Assembly: GCA_026770575.1 (NCBI GenBank)
Contig: MU657326.1
Span: 37,135 to 52,141 of the forward strand
Origin: Pelagophyceae sp. CCMP2097
Taxonomy: Eukaryota; Sar; Pelagophyceae
Direction of reading: 5' to 3'
Length of the DNA: 15,007 nucleotides
The notes under the pieces were generated by a model that saw only the letters and a list, made by a program, of their open reading frames with translations, was not told where the DNA came from and did no database searches. Position numbers and translations under genes: made by a program. Position 1 is the first letter of the stretch. The number at the start of each line of letters is the position of its first letter. Shown here in pieces: positions 1 through 7,020 of the stretch.

Positions 1-2
1 TT

Positions 3-338
3 GCGGAGACGCTCGAGAAGCTGGCCGCAGAGGTCGAATCGTTCGAGCGCCACATCATCCGGTGGGGGCACCAGACTGCGCGCCACGAGAAGATGGTCGA
101 GAACCTGACGGTCGACCGGGGCGTCCTGGTCGACTACCCGATCATCGGCTCCATCCGCGACGAGTACTTCGAGCCGGGCGAGGCCAAGGCCATCGTCGAC
201 ACCGGCTTCATCGAGCTGCTGATCAAGGCCGAGGTCGCGGCCCAGCTCCCGGCGCCGCCGGGAGGTGCCTCTGCTGATCAAGGCCCAGCTCAAGGCCCAT
301 CTCCCGGCGCCGCCGGACCGGCGGTGGGCGCCCCGTAA
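3..338 (+). CDS. 3' end of an unrecognised protein gene (5' end outside the window)
   Basis: The frame starting at base 3 is open from the window edge to a TAA at 336-338, 111 codons. Codon third positions are almost all G or C. The visible part is hydrophilic and charged, probably helical at first (ETLEKLAAEV, then SFERHIIRWG), followed by YPIIGSIRDEYFEPGEA and a helical segment ending LLIKAEV. The last 40 residues are a low-complexity tail of Pro, Gly, Ala and Gln. That tail arises from a 55-bp duplication that shifts frame, so the C-terminus may be recent. I see no signal peptide, membrane segment or catalytic motif and do not recognise the family. The first methionine in this frame is at 93, but the open frame before it is coding-like, so it is probably internal. 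Confidence 0.65.
   Translation, partial: AETLEKLAAEVESFERHIIRWGHQTARHEKMVENLTVDRGVLVDYPIIGSIRDEYFEPGEAKAIVDTGFIELLIKAEVAAQLPAPPGGASADQGPAQGPSPGAAGPAVGAP
216..317 (+). repeat. Imperfect tandem duplication, two copies offset by 55 bp
   Basis: Bases 216-263 and 271-317 are near copies: both begin CTGCTGATCAAGGCC and end CCCGGCGCCGCCGGA. The offset of 55 is not a multiple of three, so the second copy is translated in another frame and gives the Pro/Gly-rich tail instead of repeating LLIKAEV. Confidence 0.85.
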
Positions 339-628
339 AGCAATAATCAAATCCTGCTTAATGCCTTTTTGAAAATTATGTCTCGGCGCGAGCACGACTA
401 TCGTCCCGCGAGTCATTCAGCAACGTTATGTGGCGCCTGTGGAACGTCGCGCGGGTAGTATTCCAGGGTCCGACACCCCGTTGGGGGGGGGTCCAGGACC
501 CTCCCCCCCCACCGAATTGGCGCGTCGAGCCGCGCAGGGAGGGTCGCCGACCCCCCCTCCCCACCCACCGACACCCTCCACCCCCACCGACCCTGTCCGC
601 TACGCAAAATCGGTCATGAACACACTAT
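339..628. other. Intergenic stretch with a G-run/C-run inverted repeat
   Basis: This lies between the stop at 338 and the repeat module before the prenyltransferase gene. Bases 339-400 are relatively A+T-rich, as expected for a 3' flank. At about 482-513 a run of nine G followed by TCC faces GGACCC and a run of C, so the strand could fold into a hairpin or quadruplex. Bases 514-600 are C-rich (CCCACCGACACCCTCC-like). I see no TATA box. The open frames here are low-complexity shadows. Confidence 0.5.
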
Positions 629-763
629 TAGACGGAAACCCCGAATTATCGCTAAATGGCCAATCTCACAGAAACCCGTTTATCGCTAAAACGACCTTCA
701 AAATAACTGCAGGCGCCCTTGAGGAGACGCCCTTCAGAGGGCTTACCCCCTACGGGGGCCCCT
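629..763 (-). repeat. Gene-bounding repeat module, upstream copy
   Basis: Read on the minus strand from 763 it runs: the self-complementary block GGGGCCCCCGTAGGGGG, a hairpin AAGCCCTCTGAAGGGC, GCGCCTGCAGT, then two 35-bp units each containing TTTAGCGATAA and a GGGTTTC core. The same module in the opposite orientation starts at 4789, at the other end of the prenyltransferase gene. It ends 5 bp before the ATG at 769, so it forms most of the immediate 5' flank. Compared with the downstream copy it has about 14 extra bases after the hairpin. Confidence 0.8.
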
Positions 764-768
764 GTTGT

Positions 769-3700
769 ATGGACGCTTCTGCAGTCCACGCGCACGCGCG
801 CTACTTCCGCGCCCACCTCAACGCGCTCAGCCGGCACCACGCTTCGCTCGACGCGCAAAGGATGACGGTGCTGTACGTCGGCAGCGTCGCAAAGGGCCGA
901 ACGCCCAACCGTCCAACCGTCCAAACGCCGTCCACACGCTTCCACAGGTACTTTTGCGTCGTCGGCCTCGACGTCCTCGGCGAGGCGCTGCCGGAATACG
1001 AGCGCGTGAGGGCAGCGCCTCTTCTTCGGGAGGCTTTGGTCGACGAGGCCCGCTGTCATTCGTCTGCGAGGCCCGCCGACGCGCCCGCGTCAGGAACAAA
1101 CAATAGAGTGGATCTACAACCTCCAGCTCCCGGGCGACGGCGCCGGTTTCCGAGGTGCGTCGAATGCGCCTTTGAAGCCGGCCGAATGCCCTAGCTCGAC
1201 GCGCGCTTCTAGGTGGGACGTGGGCCGGCGCCGTCTTTTGCGGCGACGGCGGCTCGCCGGCGGCGCACGCGCTCGACGCGGCGCACGCGGCGATGACGTA
1301 CACTGCAAGGGCCCGGCGTCGGCGGGACCTCGTTGACCCGACGCGACGACGCGGGCCTCTCTCCCCTGAAAGAGAACTTAGAGCCCGACGTCCGTAGGCC
1401 CTCGCGACGCTGATCACGCTCGGCGACGACCTCGCGCGCGTGCGCAAGAGGGACGTTTCAAACGGACTGAGGAGTCTCCAGCGACCAGACGGCTCTTTCA
1501 CTGCCTCGTCCGCCGGATGCGAAAACGACGTCCGCTTCGCGCGCCCCCGCGTCCGTGGCGCGGCGAATCGGCCGCCTCTTTTGCAAAGGCGCCGACCGCA
1601 AAGCCCCGCCACCACGGTCCTTTTCGAGGGGCCCTTTTCGAGGGTCCTTTTCGAGGGGCCCTTTTCGAGGGTCTCTTTCGAGGGTCCTTTTCGACGGGCC
1701 CCGAGGGACTTGCACCTTTGGGGCCTTTACTCGAGACGTGGCCCTATCTGATGGCCCTCTTCGAGGGGCCTTTTCGACTTGAGCGAGGCCGCGTTGTGGA
1801 GTTGCGAGGCCGCGTCCATGAGCAGAGACGGGTACGGTATTGCCCGAAACCAGGTCGGGATCGACGGGCTTGCGCGTTGAAGGCCGACCCGTATACCCGC
1901 GGGTCTGGCCGTGGCCCAAACCCGACCCTTCAAAGACGGCCTTGCACCTTTGACAAACCCGAGGCTTCGGCTCAAAGTGAAAAGCCCGCCGGACGGGCCC
2001 CTGCAAGGCCTTTTTGGCGGTCGTTTGCCCGACCTCTGCAGGGTCACTTGCGAGGCCTCTTCAACCGCCCCGCGAAGAGCCCTCTGGGCGGGCTCCTGCA
2101 AGGCACGGCCACTTGCAATGCCTCTGCGCGGTCGCTCGGACGGCCTCTTTCAAGGCCCTTGAAAAGCTCTCCAGATAGGCCCCTGCGAGTCTTTGGCGGC
2201 CACTCACAAGGCCGAATGCACGGTCACTTGCAAGGCCTCTTTCAAGGGCCCTTGAAGAGCCTGGAGAGTTGGGCCCCTGCAGGGCCTCTTCGAATTGGAT
2301 CGCACAGCTCCGGAACCTCGCCTCTTTCGAGCGGCGGGATCGGGCCCTCTGAAAGGCGCCCGCGGAGCGGATCGGGCCTCGAGAGCCACGGTCCACGCGA
2401 CGTTTCGAGGGGCCGTCTCGAGTGGCCGTTTCGAAGGACCGTCTCAAGGGGCCATTTCGAGAGGCCCTTCGAGAGGCCTGCGAGCAAGGCCTTCTGAAGG
2501 GGCCATCGAAAGGCGCCGTTTTGAGGGACCTTCTCGAGGCGCCGTCTCGAGGGACCGTACCCTCTCGAGACCGTACCGTACCGTCTCGAGAGACCCTCTC
2601 GAGTGGCCTTCTCGAGTGGCCTTCTCGAGGGGCCGTCTCGAGGGGCGTTCAAGGGCCCTTGACAGGGGCCTTGCAAGCGACCGCGCAGAGGCCGGGCATG
2701 CCACCGCCGAAGTCGCTCCGCGGACGGACCCCACCAAGGCCTCTTTGGCGACTTCTCGCACGGCCTCTGTACGGTCGCTTGCAAGGCCTTTTCCAACGGC
2801 CCTTGAAGAGCTCTCCGGGCGGGCCCCTGTAAGGCCTCTTTTGCGGCCACTCACAAGGCCTTTGCACGGTCTCTTGCACGGCCTCTTTGAAGGGCCCGCC
2901 CGAGCGACCGTCCGAGGGCCTGTCCAAGCGACCGTCCGAGCGACCGCCCAAGGGACCTCGCAGAGGGGCCGCAGTCGAGGGGCCGGCAGCCGAGTGATCG
3001 TCCAAGAGACCGTCGAGAAACCGCATAGGGCCCCGCAGGGGCCGAGAGCCTACCACTATCTAAGCACTGTGTGGCTGCACTGTATGGCTCCCCATCTGGG
3101 GACCCAGGACACAGGTCATGTCGCCGAAAAGAATCGCTGAAAATGCCGTCGAAAACGAATTCTGGCACGGTCCGAATTTTTTGGCCGCAGCGGTTCCGGA
3201 ATTCGGACCGTTTTAGAATTCGATTTCGACGTCATTTTTTCGGTGATTACTTTCGCAAACACTTGCCCGGTGGACCAGAGGTACAGACCAACAAATCCTT
3301 GGGGTTCGCCCCGACGGGGGCCCTTCTCAAAGCGACGGTCACTAGAGGGCCTGTCGAGGGATCGTCAAAGGAAGTGTCCAAAGGAACCGTGCAAGGGACC
3401 GTCCGAGGGACCGTCCGAGCCTCTCGAAGGGCAGTCTCAAGGCGCCGTCTCGAATGGCCGTCGAAAGGGACCGTCTCGAGCGGCCGGAGTCGGGAGCAGG
3501 GGCGAGTTGGGCTCGAAACACGAAGGATCCCTGAGGGCCGACGCGTCTTTCCTCGGGTCTGGCCTTGAGGAAACACTGCATCAGAATCTAGTACCTTTTG
3601 GAACTCCACTCATGATGTACGCCACGGGGCGGGGTAACGCTTCTTGGCTGGGCGGGTCGGTGTCGCGTCTCTCGAGCAAAGGTGCAAAGTGGCTTCGAGA

Positions 3701-4801
3701 TCGGACACCAACTCGCCGCGCCGCGCAAAGGATTTGGAAGTTCCTTCGCGAACCCTTGCCGCGCCGGCGCGTGCGCACGGATGGGCGCTTCCCATTGGCC
3801 TCGCCGTGGCCACGTGTACGGGCGGCCCTGCACCCCCTCGCGGCCCCTTGCTCAAAGGGCAATTTTGACAATGTGCTTTCTTAAAGAGCACCCGACCCGA
3901 TGAAGGCGAGTTTGGTCTCCGGAGACAACCCCGCGACCCTTCGTCCACCGTCCCTGGCCGCGTTTGACCGCGCTTTTGCAGGTGTATTGCGCCTGCGCGA
4001 TTGCGGCGCTGCTCGCCGATTTCACAGGCTTTGATGCCGAAAAAGCGGCGCGGCACGTCGGGGATTGCCAGGCGTACGACGGGGGCCTGGCGCTCGAACC
4101 GGAGCGTGCGTTTTCGGAGTCTTGCCACAACGGGGTTTCTTCTCCTCCACGGTCCCGCGGCTTTCGGAGGTCCTTTGTCCTTTAGGCGAGGCCCACGGCG
4201 GCGCGACGTACTGCGGCTGCGCGGCGCACGAGCTGCTGCGAAAGCACGCCGGGGCGCCGGCGACCTTGGACGTCGGAGCCGTGGTCGGTTGGTGCTCTCG
4301 AAGGCAAGAAGGCGGCTTTTCGGGGCGCGTGGGCAAGCCGCCCGACGCGTGCTACGCGTTTTGGGTCGGTGAGTGTGGATTTGATGGCGTCTCCCGTGGT
4401 CGCAAGAAGGCATGATTCGATGGCGCGGCGACGCAGGCGCGTCGTTGCGCATGCTCGGCGCGGCCGAATCCGTCGACTCGGACGAGGCAGCGGCATTCGT
4501 GATGTCGTGCGAAAGCGTGCACACGGGCGGCTTTTCAAAGTGCGTCGTCCCGCCGTTGCGACCAGGCGTCGGGAGCATCTCCTGGGAACACCTAGGTTCC
4601 CCGACGGGTCGGCGGCCGATTTGCTGCACTCGTTTTACAGCGTCTGCGCGCTGTCGTGGGCCTCGCCCGGGGTCCTCCGGTGCGTCCCGGCTCGGTTGCA
4701 AGCCCCCCTCAGAGCTCTTTGAGCCTGCTTGTAGGCCCGTCGACCCGTTGCTCGGCATCTGCGAAAGTCGCCTCCCGCATCGCCTAAAGGGGCCCCCGTA
4801 G
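769..4801 (+). CDS. PGGT1B: Protein geranylgeranyltransferase type I, beta subunit (ten exons)
   Basis: Exons: 769-872, 948-1005, 1094-1154, 1213-1304, 1398-1538, 3982-4105, 4186-4368, 4437-4539, 4596-4679, 4735-4801 (1017 nt, 338 residues, close to the family norm). The enzyme, with an alpha subunit, transfers geranylgeranyl to the cysteine of C-terminal CaaX proteins such as Rho GTPases in the cytosol. Family blocks appear in order: ARYFRAHLNAL and SLDAQRM (N-term), LYFCVVGLDVLG, IEWIYNLQL, GFRG, AAMTYT|ALATL, LGDDLARV, LQRPDGSF, ENDVRF|VYCACAIAALL, CQAYDGGLALEP, EAHGGATYCG, GWCSRRQEGGFSGR, KPPDACYAFWVG, GGFSKFPDGS, DLLHSFYSVCALSW, PVDPLLGI. Predicted zinc ligands are D247, C249 and H300. 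Donors are GTGCGT (introns 3, 6, 8, 9, the sixth being GTGCGT), GTACGT, GTGAGG and GTGAGT, plus GC donors in introns 4 and 5. The stop lies inside the downstream repeat module, so the last residues KGPP are repeat-encoded. The type I assignment over farnesyltransferase beta rests on these motifs and length. Confidence 0.9.
1615..1775 (+). repeat. Tandem 15-16 bp repeat, TTTTCGAGGGGCCC type
   Basis: Seven or more copies of a unit TTTTCGAGGGGCCC or TTTTCGAGGGTCC follow one another, decaying towards 1775. It is the cleanest stretch of a TCGAGGGGCC family that recurs through the window. Confidence 0.8.
2000..2890 (+). repeat. Degenerate ~100-bp repeat units, about four copies
   Basis: Units near 2010-2110, 2130-2215, 2216-2300 and 2770-2870 share CGGTCNCTTGCAAGGCC, CTCTTTCAAGG, CCCTTGAAGAGC, GGGCCCCTGCAAGGCC and GGCGGCCACTCACAAGGCC in the same order. 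Between the third and fourth copies lies TCGAGGGGCCGT sequence. Long open frames across here on both strands are a by-product of the repeat and lack protein-like features. Confidence 0.7.
2395..2650 (+). repeat. TCGAGGGGCCGTYTCGAG short-period repeat
   Basis: About fifteen degenerate copies of a 15-17 base unit (TTTCGAGGGGCCGTC, TCTCGAGTGGCC and similar) run head to tail. The frequent CTCGAG makes it locally palindromic. The 9470-10560 block is the same family on the opposite strand. Confidence 0.75.
2905..3070 (+). repeat. Dispersed repeat block A, copy 1
   Basis: Shares with 13405-13711 the ordered motifs CAAGCGACCG, GTCGCAGTCGAGG or GCCGCAGTCGAGG, CCGAGTG-CGTCC, then CCGCATAGGGCCCCGCA and CACTATCTAAGCACTGT. 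The other copy is interrupted by a hairpin element after the first half. Confidence 0.75.
3118..3219 (+). pseudogene. Short ORF related to the EFWHGP-containing ORF near 14.4 kb
   Basis: The ATG at 3118 opens a 33-codon frame containing SPKRIAENAVENEFWHGPN and ending at TAG (3217-3219). The minus-strand ORF at 14284-14513 carries the matching VEIEFWHGP after a similar PKVIAEK segment, which in that copy lies one frame away. The likeness suggests a common element-encoded protein of unknown function, here reduced to its first residues by the inverted-repeat element that occupies 3124-3254. It may be non-coding; only the shared nucleotide and residue pattern supports it. Confidence 0.3.
3124..3254. 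mobile_element. 131-bp MITE-like inverted-repeat element
   Basis: Left arm 3124-3177 and right arm 3200-3254 are imperfect reverse complements: CGTCGAAAACGAATTCT and CGGTCCGAATT face AATTCGGACCG and AGAATTCGATTTCGACG. The loop is about 22 bases. The right arm plus about 75 bases beyond it recurs at 14497-14612. I could not fix a target-site duplication. Confidence 0.7.
3200..3330 (+). repeat. Dispersed repeat block B, copy 1
   Basis: It aligns with 14497-14612: TCGATTTCGACGTCATTTTT, CGG-GATTACTTTCG, CACTTGCCC, CCAACAAATCC and CCCCG-CGGGGGCCCT occur in the same order and spacing. It includes the right arm of the 3124-3254 element and unique flank, so the two loci descend from one larger repeated segment. 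Confidence 0.8.
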
Positions 4802-4872
4802 GGGGGAAGCCCTCTGAAGGGCGCCTGTAGTGATTTTTAAGGTCAATTTTAGCGATAGTTCGGGGTTTCCGA
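4789..4872 (+). repeat. Gene-bounding repeat module, downstream copy (interrupted)
   Basis: Starts GGGGCCCCCGTAGGGGG, then AAGCCCTCTGAAGGGC, GCGCCTGTAGT and AAGGTCAATTTTAGCGATAG. It is the inverted counterpart of 629-763. The stop codon of the prenyltransferase (TAG, 4799-4801) is inside its first block. It is split at 4872 by the foldback element and continues at 5690. Confidence 0.85.
4864..4872 (+). repeat. Target-site duplication, left copy (9 bp)
   Basis: GGTTTCCGA immediately precedes the foldback element and is repeated exactly at 5690-5698 immediately after it. Removing the element and one copy restores a continuous module. Confidence 0.85.
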
Positions 4873-5689
4873 CGCCTTATTGAATTGCAGTTGCACTGTA
4901 ATGCAGTTGGATTCAGTTGGATCGTCCGTTGGATTTTTTCGAGTGCGCTTACGGGGGGTCCTATGATCGTCGTGGCCATTTGGGTTGCACTGGGTGGCCC
5001 GCGCGCTTGCTTCCGCCGAGATTCGGAGTGTTTTTTTTCCCTTTCTCCTTGGGCGCATATTTAGTACCCTCGAACTCGTAAAAAACGAGTAGGCGCCTCG
5101 TTCCCATTTTACGAGTAAGAAAACGAGTAATAAAAAACGAGTCGACGAAGTCGTTCCCAATGCAGTAGGACTGCAGTGCAGTAGTTTCAGTTGGGTCGTC
5201 CGTTGGATTTTTTCGATCGCGCCTACGGGGGTCTTACGATCGGCGGGGCTTTCGGGGTGCACTCGATGGCCCGCGCGCTTGCTTGCGCCGATACCCAGTG
5301 CAACCCAAAAGGCCACGACGATCATAGGACCCCCGTAGCGCCGATCGAAAAAATCCAACGGACGATCCAACTGAAACAAACTGCATTACAGTCTTACTGC
5401 ATTGGGAACGACTTCGTCTACTCGTTTTTTATTACTCGTTTTCTTACTCGTAAAATGGGAACGAGGCGCCTACTCGTTTTTTACGAGTTCGAGGGTGCTA
5501 AATATGCGCCCAAGGGGAAAAGGAAAAAAAAACACCCCGAATCTCGGCGGAAGCAAGCGCGCAGGCCACCCAGTGCAACCCAAAAGGCCACGACGATCAT
5601 AGGACCCCCGTAAGCGCACTCGAAAAAATCCAACGGACGATCCAACTGAAACAAACTGCATTACAGTGCAACTGTAATTCAATAAGGCG
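4873..5689. mobile_element. 817-bp foldback transposon, non-autonomous
   Basis: The element is one long near-perfect palindrome centred near 5281. Its ends are CGCCTTATTGAATT and the exact complement. Each arm (about 408 bp) holds, from outside in: CAGTTGGATCGTCCGTTGG with TTTTTTCGA and a CTACGGGGG-like block, a GCGCGCTTGCTTCCGCCGA block, a T-run, several ACGAGT and ACTCGT hexamers, then a second copy of the first block. It is flanked by a 9-bp direct repeat. Mutator-like elements typically make 9-bp duplications and include long-TIR foldback forms, so that superfamily is the best guess. It encodes no transposase; the open frames of 140 and 176 codons across it are mirror images of repeat sequence. 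Confidence 0.88.
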
Positions 5690-5790
5690 GGTTTCCGAGA
5701 CTTTTGTCATTTTAGCGATAATCCAGGTTTTCACAAAAGGGTCATTTTAGCGACAACGGGGCAGATTTCGGCGATAGTTTAGCATTTCGA
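5690..5790 (+). repeat. Continuation of the module: 35-bp TTTTAGCGATAAT units
   Basis: After the duplicated GGTTTCCGA come GTCATTTTAGCGATAATCC, GGGTCATTTTAGCGACAAC and TTCGGCGATAGTTTAGC, three decaying copies spaced about 30-37 bases. Two more intact units are in the upstream module at 629-700 (opposite strand) and a partial one at 13795-13830. Confidence 0.75.
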
Positions 5791-5817
5791 CTGTTTCAGC
5801 GCGCTAGGCAGGTGCCT

Positions 5818-6207
5818 ATGAAAGTTAGAGGTGAACGGTTCTATGAGGTGTGTAATGACGTAAAGTGCGGGTTCGAGGCGCCGCGAAGGAGGCGTTTGTT
5901 AGCACGAACACGCACCAGCTTTTGGAGGTGTTAAGTAAGAAAACACTGGGAAGCGTCCAAAACGTGCGTTTTCGGGCCTATAGACTCGCCCATGATCAAG
6001 GACATAGAGTACGATAAACGGGTGCGTTTGCCCGTTGTAGATGCGACGAATGAAAGGAAGTAAACACAAAAGAACAAACGCGTGCGCGATACGGACGAAC
6101 TTGTAGGTCTTAATACGGCACCTATTACTAAGACATTAATGCCCTTAAGGGAAATAAGAGTTACGAAGAGATGGGCACAAAAGGAATCGACGCTAGCAGA
6201 GGTGTGA
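5818..6207 (+). pseudogene. Decayed unrecognised gene of lower G+C content
   Basis: Three consecutive stretches read like protein. 5818-5883 begins MKVRGERFYEVCNDVKCGF. About 5884-5970 continues in another frame with EAFVSTNTHQLLEVLSKKTL. 5971-6207 returns to the first frame with SPMIKDIEYDKRVRLPVVD, a TAA at 6061-6063, then KRVRDTDELVGL, TAPITKTLMPLREIRVTKRW and a final TGA. Total about 130 codons with two compensating frameshifts and one internal stop. Codon use and base composition (near even A+T/G+C) differ sharply from neighbouring exons, which suggests foreign origin, for example from a mobile element or virus; that is inference. I do not recognise the family. A spliced gene is possible but no good intron fits the breaks. 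Confidence 0.5.
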
Positions 6208-6234
6208 GGAATATATAAGCCACCTCACGTGATA

Positions 6235-7020
6235 CATCGGCGGCTACGCCGCCCTCGGCGGCTACGCAGCCATCTGCAGCTGAGCCGCCTTCGGCTGCTA
6301 CGCAGACTTCGGCGGCTAATCCGCCTTCGGCGGCTGAGCCGCCTTCGGCGGCTACGCCGCCTTAGGCAACGCCGCCTTCTGCGGCTACGCCGCCTTCTGC
6401 GGCTACGCCGCACTTGGCAGCTACGCCGCCGTTGACGGCTACGCCGCCTTCGGCGGCGACGCTGCCCTCGGCGGCTACGCCGCCTTAGGCGGCTACGCCG
6501 CCTTAGGCGGCTACGCCGCCTTAGGCGGCTACGCCGACTTCAGCGGCTGAGCCGCCTTCGGCGGCTATGCCACCTTCAGCGGTAGAGCCGCCTTCGGCGG
6601 TAGAGCCGCCTTCGGCGGCTACGCCGCCCTCGGCGGCTACGCCGCCTTCTGCGGCTATGCCGCCTTCAGCGGCTACGCCGCAATAGGCGGCTATGCGCCC
6701 TCGGAGGCTACGCCGCCCTCGGCGGCTGAGCCGTCTTCGGCGGTTACGCCGCACTCGACGGCTACGCCGCCTTCGGCGGCTACACCGCCATCGGCGGCTA
6801 CGTCGCCTTCGGCAGCTACGCCGCCCTCGGCGGTTACGTCGCCTTCGGCGGCTACGTCGCCCTCGGCGGCTACGCCGCCCTCGGCGGCTACGCCGCCTTC
6901 GGCGGCTGCGGCGCCTTCGGCGGTAGAGCCGCCTTCGGCGGCTGAGCCGCCTTCGGCGGTAGAGCCGCCTTCGTCGGCTGCGGCGCCTTCGGCGGTAGAG
7001 CCGCCTTCGGCGGCCGAGCA
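6235..7020. repeat. Array of ~43 copies of an 18-bp unit GCCGCCTTCGGCGGCTAC
   Basis: The unit runs head to tail for nearly 800 bases with scattered substitutions (TTC to CTC or TTA, TAC to TGA or TAG). Each unit is itself a perfect 6-bp hairpin, GCCGCC-TTC-GGCGGC. One plus frame would read GYAAFG repeats but meets stops; the minus strand is open for 131 and 207 codons as AEGGVA and RRRRS repeats. I treat it as a non-coding satellite because frames vary and no start, intron or unique domain joins it. A related 70-bp patch lies at 9105-9180. Confidence 0.85.

Larger units (their letters stand above)
1539..3981 (+). other. Giant repeat-filled intron 5 of the prenyltransferase gene
   Basis: The flanking exons end ENDVRF and begin VYCAC, residues that are contiguous in this family, so the 2443 bases between them encode nothing of the enzyme. 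The acceptor CTTTTGCAG at 3973-3981 is strong. The donor would be GC (GCGCGCCC at 1539), which is weak; no GT fits the frame. All other introns of the gene are 55-93 nt. Contents: TCGAGGGGCC-type repeats, a 100-bp tandem family, a short inverted-repeat element at 3124-3254, and non-repetitive sequence at about 3560-3981 in which I see no gene. Confidence 0.8.

Noticed and set aside
1539..3981. A gene nested in the large intron
   Set aside because: All open frames there lie in repeats or show no coding bias; only the short 3118-3219 relic has a relative.
3610..4758. 382-codon minus ORF over the prenyltransferase 3' half
   Set aside because: Antisense shadow; the plus strand carries the conserved motifs and phased introns.
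5191..5613. 140-codon plus ORF and a 176-codon minus ORF across the palindrome
   Set aside because: Both read through the two arms of the foldback and mirror each other; codon bias and domains are absent.
6235..7020. CRISPR array
   Set aside because: Units are contiguous 18-mers with no unique spacers, and the host is eukaryotic.
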